NCBI GenBank assembly: GCA_003550305.1 | Contig: QKYT01001013.1 | Span: 9,514 to 22,869, forward strand | Length of the DNA: 13,356 nt | DNA from: Glomus cerebriforme | Lineage: Eukaryota; Glomeromycota; Glomeromycetes; Glomerales; Glomeraceae | Direction of reading: 5' to 3' | Shown: one piece after another, positions 1-8,399 of the stretch | How positions within the stretch are numbered: the first letter of the stretch is position 1 | How the letters are laid out: each line of letters starts with the position of its first letter | The notes under the pieces: generated by a model | The model's database searches: none | The model's input: only the letters and a program-made list of their open reading frames with translations | Told to the model about the DNA's origin: nothing | Program-made: the position numbers and the translations under genes

Positions 1-184
1 GTTATATATTCCAGTGATATTTCCTTACCTTCGAATATTCTATCAAATCAACAAGAAACTGGCAATAATCATTAGTCAAAGGTAATCTTCAATGATAGAA
101 GACGAAGGGTGTGTAAAGAGGAAGAGTAAAACAGACGCTATGGGAAAAAAATCAATAGAACAGTAAAAACAATAACGAAAGTCA

Positions 185-280
185 CGTGATAAAGCTAAAA
201 CAATGATGAAATCACGAAATAAATTAATACGCGTGATAAAGCTAAAACAATGACGAAATCACGAAATAAATTAATACGCG
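185..280. repeat. 47-bp tandem duplication, two copies
   Basis: Copy one is 185-231 and copy two is 232-278. They are identical except for T at 207 versus C at 254. Each starts CGTGATAAAGCTAAAACAAT and ends TTAATACG, and the CG of a third start follows at 279-280. The near-perfect identity suggests a recent slippage or unequal-exchange event, in contrast with the heavy decay around it. Confidence 0.93.
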
Positions 281-300
281 CTGTTACACAATAACATAAA

Positions 301-326
301 CACCGGTGATAATCACCGCCGGTGAT
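301..326. repeat. Overlapping palindromes built on CACCGGTGAT
   Basis: Three inverted repeats overlap in 26 bases. CACCGGTG at 301-308 is self-complementary. CGGTGAT/ATCACCG pairs around a single A at about 304-318. ATCACCG/CGGTGAT pairs around a single C at 312-326. It is one of the few GC-rich spots in this part of the window. It could form alternative hairpins or be a dyad protein-binding site; nothing nearby shows which. Confidence 0.75.
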
Positions 327-429
327 ACGTAGCAAAATTATTTTATATATAATAAAATCAGGACTGACAAATGATGTAATTAAAGGGAATTGTGACTATA
401 AAGGAGGTGATTATATGGAGGGACGACTG

Positions 430-1696
430 TATTAACAAAATATTCATTTTCACAATTTCTTCTTAGTATAATGTGAACTGTTATATCTACTGAATCTAAA
501 TAGATACATGTATATTTATCAGTTAGTTAAAGTCTTGAACATCCATACATTTCATTAATATCATCATACCATCATAATAAACAAGATTTATTGGATCTTT
601 ATCCTTTTTAATAAAAAATTCCAATAATAAAAGTGCCTAAAAATTAAGTTAATGATGTTAGATATTGTATAACTTAAAGAAAAATCTTCATTAATAAAAA
701 TCATAAAATATATCAATATATAGTATCTTTTCATACCAATCATTTTCTTTGGAAAAAAAACAACTATGTTACTAAACCATTTATTACCATAAAAATTTTC
801 TGCTATTCGAATGATATCAGTTGATTCAACAGCTACATTTGAATATATTTTAAAATATCCAGATTTATCATTATAAGTTATATTATTTTTGGTTAAAAAT
901 TCTTCAAAATCTACATGAAAATTATTAAAATCTTTTTTATATAGATGATGGATATTATCATATTGCTTTATTTGAAAAGATTTTGATTCAATCTCACTAA
1001 CATTTAATTTCTATAAAAGATTTTTAAAACTATCAGATCTTTTGGTTTTAGATCTTACCAATGTTTGCTTAGAAACCAAATATTGACACCATATCTATTA
1101 CATTAATTGAATTTTTAACAGTTAATATCAATAATAATAAAAGTAGATATAAATAGTAGATTATATAGCATACTGTATTTAACATTTGCAGAATATAATT
1201 CTTTTTGTTTGTCATTTAATATGGATTCTTAACATTACTTTTATGTAATATTTCGTAAGTTTTTGTGGACATGCTGTTCACTGAACCATAACGGCGAATT
1301 GATGGAATTATATAATAGTGAAGTATGTAAAGTTTAGGAATTTTGCAGTGACTTAGTAAATATTCATAAAATATTGTCACAAATTTTTGAAACGTTAAAG
1401 ATTTTAATTATATTTACCTGCAATTCTGCCAATTCCATATCCATAAATAGTTCCTGGCACAACTTCATATATCTTTAAATAAAGGCAAAACATGCTACAT
1501 AATCTTCTATATGGAATTTCTTCTTCTTTATAATCTTTGTATAAATTATCTATAATAAATATAATTACTTTCATTATATTGCAGTAATCATTGGTGGTAA
1601 ATTTTAAAATATTTTTCAAACTGTTCTTCAAAATTATTAAGCCTAGATAGCATAAAATTTTGCTGTCTATGATCTATCTTCTTAACTGCTTTAGCG
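430..1696 (-). pseudogene. Plavaka/CACTA-like transposase, C-terminal part (split gene)
   Basis: On the minus strand, broken but collinear coding blocks run from 1696 down to about 430. The first (to 1404) includes FTTNDYCNIMKVIIF and PGTIYGYGIGRIAGKYN. The second (about 1296-1180) includes STKTYEILHKSNVKNPY, then MTNKKNYILQM, which resembles the 'TE..E.LH..YVK.PYR.TNK' block I know from Plavaka-type transposases. The third (1067-727) includes GYFKIYSNVAVES and NKWFSNIVVFF. The fourth (636-430) ends with NCENEYFVN. Candidate introns are 1417-1281, 1173-1068 (which restores frame) and 726-637 (donor now AT). Stops include TAA at 1218-1216 and TAG at 1013-1011, and a frameshift lies near 560. 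The upstream half is at 9110-8421, separated by the hAT insertion. The family name comes from motif memory. The reading frames and their collinearity are visible in the sequence. Confidence 0.6.
1689..1696. repeat. Left 8-bp target-site duplication of hAT element 1
   Basis: CTTTAGCG directly abuts the left terminal repeat. It matches CTTTAGTG at 8413-8420, next to the right terminal repeat, with one transition difference. Eight base pairs is the standard duplication length for hAT elements. Both copies sit at the broken edge of the same split pseudogene, which independently supports the boundary. Confidence 0.82.
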
Positions 1697-1709
1697 TAGT
1701 ATTTCAACC
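1697..1709 (+). repeat. Left terminal inverted repeat, element 1
   Basis: TAGTATTTCAACC matches the reverse complement of 8400-8412 (TAGTATTTCAATC) at 12 of 13 positions. The TAG start is usual for hAT termini. Past the 13th base the arms diverge, although both soon carry CTGCA and ATCC motifs. Confidence 0.82.
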
Positions 1710-1862
1710 TGCAGATAATCCATAATCTATCAATCTGATCTGTTTATAATCCATAATCTATTAATCTGATCCGTTTAGCAAAAATACAATCCAGATATCT
1801 GGGGTGACAGATTAAAGATCATCCGGATATCCTAACAGATCTATCCGGATATCCTTTGATAA
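1710..1862 (+). repeat. Left subterminal repeats of element 1
   Basis: Short repeats fill this stretch. A 31-bp direct repeat occurs at 1715-1745 and 1746-1776, differing by two transitions. ATCCGGATATCCT occurs at 1821-1833 and again at 1843-1855. Variants of AATCTGATC and ATCCGGAT recur. Similar motifs lie inside the right terminus (8211-8399) and inside element 2 (12015-12130). In hAT elements, subterminal motif clusters commonly bind transposase; that role is inferred here. Confidence 0.7.
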
Positions 1863-1863
1863 T

Positions 1864-1876
1864 CTTTATATATAGA
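1864..1876 (+). promoter_or_regulatory. TATA-like box inside left end of element 1
   Basis: The CTTTATATATAG string lies between the subterminal repeats and the T-rich, intron-like region that begins near 1990. Equivalent TATA-like strings sit at the same relative place in the right arm (8210-8201, minus strand) and in element 2 (about 12133-12146). Positional conservation is the main argument, because such strings are common in AT-rich DNA. Confidence 0.4.
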
Positions 1877-1984
1877 TATTTTTTTTTCACTATTATTCGG
1901 CTACTTTAGATTTCATTAATTCTTTTCGCTAGTAATATGCTTTTCTTAGTAAGGTTATTTTGTTATTTTTTTGTCAATTCTTTT

Positions 1985-2215
1985 TATTTCTTTTTACTAA
2001 CAACGTCTTTCTTTTAGGTTTTTTTTAGTTCTTTACTACTTGGATTTTGAAGACAACAAGTAAAAGATTTTTTATTTATATTTATATTTTTTTATTTTTT
2101 TTAAGTAATTTTNTTGTATTTTGTTTTTTCTTAGGTCTTTCAGTTCTTTCACCACTTGGACTTCAAAGACAACTTTTTTATACTATTACAGATAAGTAAT
2201 TGTATTTTTTATTTT
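1985..2215 (+). repeat. Two diverged exon/intron-like units, left arm
   Basis: Two related blocks follow T-rich AG acceptors: TTCTTTTAG near 2017, and TTTTTTCTTAG ending near 2135. Each leads into a segment with AGTTCTTT, then CACTTGGACTTCAAAGAC or a diverged version (ACTACTTGGATTTTGAAGAC). The spacing between them is about 115 bp, as in the clearer array at 2680-3600. The ACTTGGACTT core resembles that array's exon. Donors are weak (AAGTAAAAG near 2059). One N lies at 2113. Confidence 0.5.
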
Positions 2216-2334
2216 ATTTTATTTTTGCTTTTTTTTTTTTGCTTTTGACATTATACTAATCAGTTTTTTCTTTTTTTTTAGTAATCTTTTTTGTTCCATT
2301 TCATTTTTATCATCCTTTTTGTTTTTCTTTTATT

Positions 2335-2560
2335 TTACATCATCCTTTTTTATTTCCTTTTATCCCCTTCATCACATTTTCATTTTTCATGATCCCCTTC
2401 ATAATATTTTTGTTTTTCATGATCCCTTTCATTATATTTTCATTTTCCATGATCCCCTTTATCACATTTTCATTTTTCATGATCCCTCTATCATATTTTC
2501 ATTTTCTATGATCCTCTTCATTCCTTTCATTATATTTTTGGTTTTCACAATTTCTTTTGT
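2335..2560 (+). repeat. 30-bp tandem array A (CATGATCCCCTTCAT)
   Basis: CATGAT recurs at 2388, 2418, 2448 and 2478, a strict 30-bp period, then at 2507 after a 1-bp deletion. Flanking copies are degraded. The unit is CATGATCCCCTTCAT followed by a T-rich half with ATTTTCATTTTT. A frame through it is open and would give ten-residue IFIFHDPLHH-like repeats. This is explained by the period being a multiple of three, so I do not call a protein. It is related, in inverse orientation, to array B at 7412-7645. Confidence 0.85.
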
Positions 2561-2590
2561 ATCCTCATTGTTTTCCAAACCTAAGGAAGT

Positions 2591-2623
2591 ACCCGGGTTT
2601 GATTAGATTGGCCGATCTAATCA
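2591..2623. repeat. Hairpin and ACCCGGGT palindrome
   Basis: ACCCGGGT at 2591-2598 is self-complementary. It is followed by TGATTAGAT / ATCTAATCA (2600-2608 and 2615-2623), a perfect 9-bp inverted repeat with a 6-base loop TGGCCG. It lies between array A and the exon/intron-like array. The same CCCGGG core appears in the palindrome at 3842-3861. Function unknown. Confidence 0.7.
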
Positions 2624-2679
2624 TATGATATATATTTTTTAATTTCAAATTTTTTTTTTCGAATAATCATTTTTTTATT

Positions 2680-3600
2680 TTTTTTAGGTAGTCGACGAAT
2701 CCAAACTTGGAATGTAAAGGTAAGTTGGGATGATTTTTTTTAATATTAAAAAAACATACTAATGTTTCTTTTATTTTTTTTTATTTTTTTTTAGGTCGCC
2801 GAACGCTTTTAGACGAACCCAGACTTGGAATGTGAAGGTAAGTTAAGGTGTGTAGTTTTTTTTAATGTAAAGAAACGTACTAACGTTTCTTTTATTTTTT
2901 TTTATTTTCTTAAGTTGTCGGATACTCTTAGATGAATCTGGACTTGGAATGTGAAAGTAAGTTAGAGTGGGTAGTTTTTTTAATGTAAAGAAATGCATTA
3001 ACGTTTCTTTTATTTTTTTTTATTTTCTTAGGTTGCTAGACACTCTTAGACGAACCCGAACTTGAAATATGAAAGTAAATTAGGGTGGGTAGTTTTTTTT
3101 AATATAAAGAAATGCATTAACATTTCTTTTATTTTTTTTATTTTCTTAGATTGCCAGACACTCTTAAATAAACCTGAACTTGGAATGTGAAGATAAGTTA
3201 GGATGGGTGGTTTTTTTTAATGTAAAGAAACGCACTAATGTTTTTTTTATTTTTTTTATTTTCTTAGATTGCCAAACGCTCTTAGATGAACCTGGACTTG
3301 AAATGTGAAGGTAAGTTAGGGTGGGTGGTTTTTTTTAATGTAAAGAAACGTACTAATATTTCTTTTATTTTTTTTTATTTTCTTAGGTTGCCGGACGCTC
3401 TTAGATGAACCCGGACTTGAATTCTAACGGTAATAGAATGTAACAGTAAGTTAAAAGGAGGAGGGTATTTTTTTTAATATAAAAGAAACATACTGTACTA
3501 ATGTTTCTTTATTTTTTTTAGGTTGTCAGACCTTCCTGAGCTTGATAATTAGTTCAAAGAAACATTATTAACATTTCTTTTCTCTTATTTTAGGACGTTG
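2680..3600 (+). repeat. Array 1: tandem exon/intron-like units of about 118 bp
   Basis: Seven tandem units run from the acceptor at 2686-2687. Each consists of an exon-like block and an intron-like block. Exon-like blocks are 2688-2719 (32 nt), 2795-2837 (43), 2915-2956 (42), 3032-3074 (43), 3150-3192 (43), 3268-3310 (43) and 3387-3445 (59, with an insertion). Introns are 75-77 nt, from GTAAGT to TTTTCTTAG, and contain TACTAAC or variants inside the palindrome AAAGAAACGT/ACGTTTCTTT. The donor at 3193 has decayed to AT. A degraded final unit runs from 3522 to the acceptor at 3592-3593. The 43-nt consensus has a stop in every frame (TAG, TGA, TGA), so a spliced product would be non-coding. I infer splicing from the motifs only. 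Confidence 0.85.
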
Positions 3601-4113
3601 GACTCTTTGGATGTTGTAATATTTTAGATTTTAAATTTATTTAATTATTAAATAAAGATCTTTTTATTACAATAAAATAAATTGAATTTTACAATAAAGC
3701 AATAAGACAAATGCTTTTAATTACATNTAAATTATTGTATAAATAAAATAAAGTTATATCTGGCATTATACATAAAACTTCCTAGTATTATACNCCGGNT
3801 ATTTTANAAAATTTTAANTTTAAAAATNNAAATTCTCTATGTAAAGTACCCGGGTACTTTAAAATTTTAGCAAATTTTTTCAGGGAGTACTATACATGAA
3901 AAATACTATGGCCCATAATATATGGTTAGTAGTTTATACTTACTGTATTTTAATTTTGTAATGTATAAAATGTTCTTTATTTATCAAATATTATACTTAT
4001 CAAATATTATACTAATCAAATATAGTAAAGAAAAAAAATTGTTCAACAAAAACTAAAAGCAACTAAAAAAAAAAAAAACTATAAAATTTTATAAATAAAA
4101 TAAAATTTAATTT
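3601..4113. other. AT-rich stretch between array 1 and the transposase end
   Basis: No gene is visible. The region would be the convergence zone between plus-strand transcription through array 1 and the minus-strand transposase, so it may hold 3' ends of both. AATAAA-like strings (for example near 3649 and 3669) are too common here to call polyadenylation signals. It holds seven N positions (3727-3829) and a 20-bp palindrome. Confidence 0.4.
3842..3861. repeat. 20-bp perfect palindrome centred on CCCGGG
   Basis: TAAAGTACCC is followed at once by its reverse complement, with no loop. It continues into AAAATTTTAG. About 50 bp upstream, around 3791-3822, an N-rich string with CCGG, TATTTTA and AAAATTTTAA looks like a second, poorly resolved copy of the same motif. 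AGTATTATAC (about 3784-3793) and AGTACTATAC (about 3886-3895) form a near-direct repeat around the pair. Confidence 0.8.
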
Positions 4114-6510
4114 TTAAGAACCATATGATTTATGAATACTATCTAAATATTTAGCATTTCTTTTTAAAAATATTAATCTTTTGAATAATTTAGGACTAAT
4201 TCTTGTTCTTTTAGCATTTAATAAGTTTTCTGCATCAGAGAATAATCGTTCACTAGCTGTGTAATAAGCATAAACAAATAAATATTTTTTTGTCATATAA
4301 CTTAAAATAGGAAACTTTTCTTGATATTTATACTACCAAACAAATGGATTACTTTTAAAATCAATTTGTTCCATTTGTAAATATTCACTAATTTCATCAT
4401 GAACTCGTAAAGGTAGATTTTTTAAACCAGCTAAAATAGTAAGATTTTTTCCCTTTTCTTTTTTGAACCCATTGGACTTTTTGATGATGATTGAATAGTT
4501 GTTAATTGTGAAGTAGAGCTTTATTGATTAATTTTTAATTTTATTTCATTATATTTTTCACATAATAGATTTATAGCTTAATCATGACATTCATTAGATA
4601 AAATAAGTGATAAACCTTTCATTCTTAGATCTAAAAGACTTGGGAGTAATATATCTGGTTTAGTAAGATCTTTCCAATAATAATCTATTGATATATAAAG
4701 AGCTGATTTGATTTTANTTAACAAATTTNNTATATCTACAGGATCTTTTAAATTGAATCTTTGTAAAGGTGTTGTTTGTTGTGATGATTGTGTTAATGAT
4801 TGTAATTCATCATTATCATTAACATCTATAGCTTCATCAAATACTGTTTCTTCATTTTGAAAATTAATATCTAAAAATTAAATTAATTTTAATATATATA
4901 TATAGATTTAATTTTTATAAAATACAAGTATTTAATTACCATGATTTATAGTATTAGGTGCAAATCATTTTTTAATTCCAACTAAAATAGGATTCATAAT
5001 TGAAATAGTGCAGTAATTACTACCTCTGTAGTTTCTAAAAATGGTCGTAAAATTAGTCTTAAATTTTTTAACAAATCCCATTTTTCTGGACTTAGTATTA
5101 TTTTTTGAAGTATATTATAATCCTTTTTTGAATCTGAATCACTTTTTGAAGCTAATGAAGTTAATACCATACTAATATGATTTCTAAGTAATAATAAACG
5201 ATTCCAAGCAAGATATGAGGAATTCCAACNAGTNGNAGTATNAGCAATTAAATGCAAATATTTTGATGTATCACCTGGTTTNTATTAAAGTATATTATAT
5301 TATTAGTAATTAAATAATTTAATTAAACAAAGTTTAAAATAAAATTTAACTGATAATACAATTTCTTCTCCACTTTCTTTATTATCTTCTTTTGTATTTT
5401 GGATTGCTATTTGTAATTCTAACTCATCTGCTAATTCTAAAAATCTCTTTTGCACATCGTTAAGATGCTTACTCTGCTTAGGTTTCATGAAAAAATTAAT
5501 TAATTGCTTGGTCCTTACAATTAATATTTTAGTTGGTTTCATACCCTTACCCACAACCAATTGTAAAGTATATGCAATACATTCTAACCAACTTGTTCCT
5601 TCCATATTTTGAACACACTTTTTAATATTTTTGGCGTTGTCTGTCATGATAGTGAATACTTTATCATGGATTTCCCATTGATTTAATACATATTCTAAAG
5701 TATCTTTGATATGAACTGCATTATGAGGATATCTAATATAAGCAATATCAAGTGTAAGTTCACATAAAGTAAATAATTGGTCAAAATATGAGCATGTTAT
5801 TCCAAGATAACCTTGACGATTACGTGCTATTCAAAGGTCCATCGTTAAAGAAACATATGTTGNATGTATNAGTAATTGTTTTAATTNAGGAAAAGAATAA
5901 TGAAATGCATCATAAATAATTTTTTTTACAGTTTCTTGAGAAGGCATTATAAATGCAGGGTCGAGTTCTTGAATAAAATGCCTTAATGCCTCACTTTTTA
6001 CTATATATAAAGGTTGTGAATCTGAAATTATCCAATCTACCAAAAATTGCCTCAATTCTCTTTATTATTGTTCACTATGTTTTTTTTTATTGTTGATTCA
6101 CCTTCCTCAGATAATTAAATTCAAAATAAAGTTTAAAGAAAAAAATGAATTAAGTGTAATGAAATTAGTAACACAAATATTATATAATCATAATTAATGC
6201 AAGATTAATATGTAACATTATTTTCATGTATCTAACCTTTTCCATTTGTAATATATCATGCTTTAACACAAATAAGATATGGCATTACCAGTGGATGAAT
6301 CTTTTCATAAATATTCTTTATCACAAATGGCTGATAAAGAAGTTTCTCTAACTTGACATTGCATAATTAAATAAGTTTCCTTTTCTTACCTTCTTCTTCA
6401 ACTTCACCTTCTCCTATTTTTTCTTTAATAACTTCTTTAAAATACTATCATACTCAACTAGTTTATCTTTTAGGTTTAATAATCTTAAAATTACTTTCTT
6501 CAGTAGACAT
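4114..6510 (-). pseudogene. hAT transposase with BED zinc finger (element 1), decayed
   Basis: The reading starts at ATG 6510-6508 (MSTEESNFKIIKPK) and runs to the stop at 4114. Order of blocks: a broken BED-type finger in the first exon (STGNAIS motif); the catalytic-core start VDWIISDSQPLYIVKSEALR (6040 region) to YVSLTMDL; then GYLGITCSYFDQL, VFTIMTDNAKN and WNSSYLAWNRL; and finally the hAT C-terminal dimerisation block SERLFSDAENLL...KRTRISP. Candidate introns are 6236-6106, about 5350-5275 and 4939-4871. Lesions: stops in the BED exon, TAA TAA at 6067-6062, TGA 5833-5831, TGA 4967-4965, TAA 4580-4578, TAA 4523-4521, TAG 4335-4333, and frameshifts near 6090, 5020 and 4455. The last 60 residues are open. 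Its length (about 700 residues when intact) is normal for hAT. This is the element's own transposase and is surely inactive here. Confidence 0.88.
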
Positions 6511-7340
6511 TATTGAAGTTAAGTAAAATGTATGAACGTGAATGAAAATTTGATTAAGATTATCAGTGCATAACAAACAAAGTCAACAATTATTTTATAA
6601 TAGAAATTTGTACAANNATGAAAAATAGCTTATTCGAAATTAGCAATAAAACTGTTTATGATAATTTATACAATATACTTTTTTTTTATTTGTAAAAATT
6701 ATTTTTTTTAAAGAAATAAATAACTGTATATAAAATTTTTTTAAAAATATTAAATTAAATTTAATTAATGGACAATTCTAATACACTGTAAGTAAAATTC
6801 ACTATATCATATGGTTACGATAGTTTTGTGTAACTAAAATCTATGAATCATGTGATATTTTTGTGACGTATGTGACACTAACTAATGAAATTAATAAGTA
6901 TTTTCATTTTTTAACAAACATTTACAGTAGTTAAAGTTATGATTTTTTTCAAATAATAAACATAATGTTCTTTTTTCTGCAACATTTTNATTGCTAATTA
7001 TAATATAAAAAAAATGCATCTTAACTATTTTCTATCATATATTTTTCAAATAAAAAAAAATTCCAGATGTTAAAATTTTCCTTTATATTAGCGTTAAAAT
7101 ATAATAAATATAAAAGTCAGAATTTATTTACATTTGAATAAAACATATCAGATATAAAAAAAAAGGTTTCTTTTAATAATTAATTAAACAAGAAACTTAT
7201 TTTGAACTTGTAAAGTTTTATTAATAAAAAGTATCTTTTTAATCCCACATACCATTCCCACCACCAATCCATTAATAATTTTTACCTATAGCAATACACA
7301 AGATATATAATCTGGTTTTAATTAATAATGAAGTTCACAA
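6511..7340. other. AT-rich region upstream of the transposase start
   Basis: No coding sequence, tandem repeat or RNA gene is apparent. The region lies 5' of the minus-strand transposase, between its start codon and array B. By position it would be leader or promoter DNA. GTTACGATAG and GTGACGTATGTGACAC around 6816-6872 are the only less AT-rich strings. N positions lie at 6616-6617 and 6990. Confidence 0.4.
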
Positions 7341-7411
7341 ATTAACAATTTTTATAATGAAAAAGAATTGAAAAGAATAATGAAAAATAATAATAATGAT
7401 GAAAAATGAAA

Positions 7412-7645
7412 TGGTAGTGAAGGGATGATATATAAAAAGGAAGTGAAGGGGATGATGTAACATGAAAAGAGAGCAAAAGGATGATGTAATATGAAAAGGG
7501 AGTGAAGGGGATGATATAATATGAAAAGGGAGCGAAGGGGATGATATAATATAAAATAGGAGTGAAGGGGATGATGAAAAACAAAAAAAGAGCGAAGGGA
7601 ATGATTAAAAAATGAAATGGGAGTGAAGAAAGTGACAAAAAACAA
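7412..7645 (-). repeat. 30-bp tandem array B, inverted relative to array A
   Basis: GAAGGGGATGATATAAT-type units recur with GAAGGG at 7504, 7534, 7564 and 7594 (period 30). Looser copies lie at 7419, 7445 and about 7625. The reverse complement, ATCATCCCCTTCACTCCC, aligns with array A's CATGATCCCCTTCATCAC at roughly three-quarters of positions by eye. The two arrays are therefore inverted, diverged copies at matching places in the element's two arms. Long minus-strand frames across it reflect the period of ten codons and are not called as genes. Confidence 0.8.
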
Positions 7646-7740
7646 AAATAGAATGAAGAAATAATAGAAAATAAATAAAAAGAAAGTGAAAAAAGGTTAC
7701 AAAAAGATTATGGAAAGAAAAGAAAGTTTAATTAGTATCA

Positions 7741-8165
7741 TTCTAGTAGTAGAAAATAATAAAACAGCCACAAGAAAGTGGTCCTACCTTAAGTTTTTTG
7801 AAACCATTTGAAATTATCATTATCTAAACAATATGTTATAAAAATATTACTTCTTTCCTATTTTACCTTAAGAGGTTCATTTCAGTATCTTTCTAAAGAA
7901 AGAAAAAGATAAAAGAACATTAGCATTGTTCTTTAAGTCCAAATATTAAAAATCTCTTCTTCAAAATAACCTTCAGGAAAGGTTCATATATATAAAAAAA
8001 ATACATTGCTAATGTTTTTATAAAACCTAAATAATAAAAAATAAAATTTAGTAAAGAAACAAAAAATAAAAAAGAAAAACAAAAGACAATTAAAAAAACT
8101 TATCATGAAAACAAAACAAACACTGTAAAGTTCAGGTTCAAAAAATATTTTTAAAGATAAAAGAG
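7741..8165 (-). repeat. Right-arm exon/intron-like units (minus strand)
   Basis: Reading the minus strand inward, there is a segment TGAACCTGAACTTT (8140-8127), matching 12 of the first 13 bases of the array 1 exon core TGAACCTGGACTT. A second GAACC segment lies near 7991. Next is a branch-point-like TGCTAAT at 7925-7919 inside AGAACA...TGTTCT, a T-rich acceptor CTTTCTTTAG ending at 7893, a 26-nt exon-like block 7892-7867 and a donor AAG|GTAAAA. Another donor-like AAG|GTAGGA lies at 7787. Copies are more diverged than in array 1. They face the transposase start at 6510, so they may be its spliced leader. Confidence 0.5.
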
Positions 8166-8200
8166 AAAAGGAGCATCATTATAATTTTTCTAAAAATTAA

Positions 8201-8211
8201 AAATATATAGA
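8201..8211 (-). promoter_or_regulatory. TATA-like box inside right end of element 1
   Basis: CTATATATTT on the minus strand sits between the right subterminal repeats and the intron-like units. This mirrors the TATA-like string of the left arm. If functional it would start transcription toward the minus-strand transposase. The evidence is its symmetric placement only. Confidence 0.35.
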
Positions 8212-8399
8212 ATATCTGATAATCCATCAGGATCTATTAGTTACATGAATAATCCAGATGATTTATCAGTTATACAAATAATCCAGATGATCCGTTACAG
8301 ATATTCCCTGATCCTCTCATCTGATTTGTTTAAAAAAATTCAATCTGGATAACCGTAAATAGCAGATATCCATCCACGGATATGAATTGCAGATGAATG
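8212..8399 (-). repeat. Right subterminal repeats of element 1
   Basis: AATCCAGATGAT and AATCCAGATGATCC (about 8251-8292), AATCTGGAT, GATATCC and GGATATG resemble the ATCCGGAT and AATCTGAT motifs inside the left terminus, mostly in inverse orientation. Together with the terminal repeats they form the element's subterminal motif cluster, the usual place for transposase binding in hAT elements (inferred). Confidence 0.65.

Larger units (their letters stand above)
1..430. other. AT-rich intergenic DNA beside a transposase pseudogene
   Basis: I find no credible coding region here. The stretch holds a 47-bp tandem duplication and a cluster of overlapping palindromes, listed separately, and otherwise AT-rich sequence. 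It lies immediately downstream, on the minus strand, of the recognisable C-terminal end of the Plavaka-like pseudogene. It may be that element's 3' region or flanking host DNA. A GGAGGTGA string near 402-409 resembles a bacterial ribosome-binding site but has no meaning in this eukaryotic-looking context. Confidence 0.5.

Noticed and set aside
402..417. GGAGGTGA followed by ATG, like a bacterial start region
   Set aside because: No open frame follows, and all other evidence points to a eukaryote with spliceosomal introns.
2319..2606. Plus-strand frame of 95 codons with HDPLH-type repeats
   Set aside because: It is a read-through of a 30-bp tandem array; a period of ten codons keeps any stop-free frame open. 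The residues are low-complexity Phe/Ile/His and there is no plausible gene context.
2335..3600. Possible CRISPR array
   Set aside because: There are no unique spacers between constant repeats. Whole units repeat, splice-like motifs are present, and the context is eukaryotic.
7342..7645. Two overlapping minus-strand frames of about 97 codons
   Set aside because: Both are translations of 30-bp array B in different frames. Two open frames over the same bases is the signature of a tandem repeat, not of a gene.
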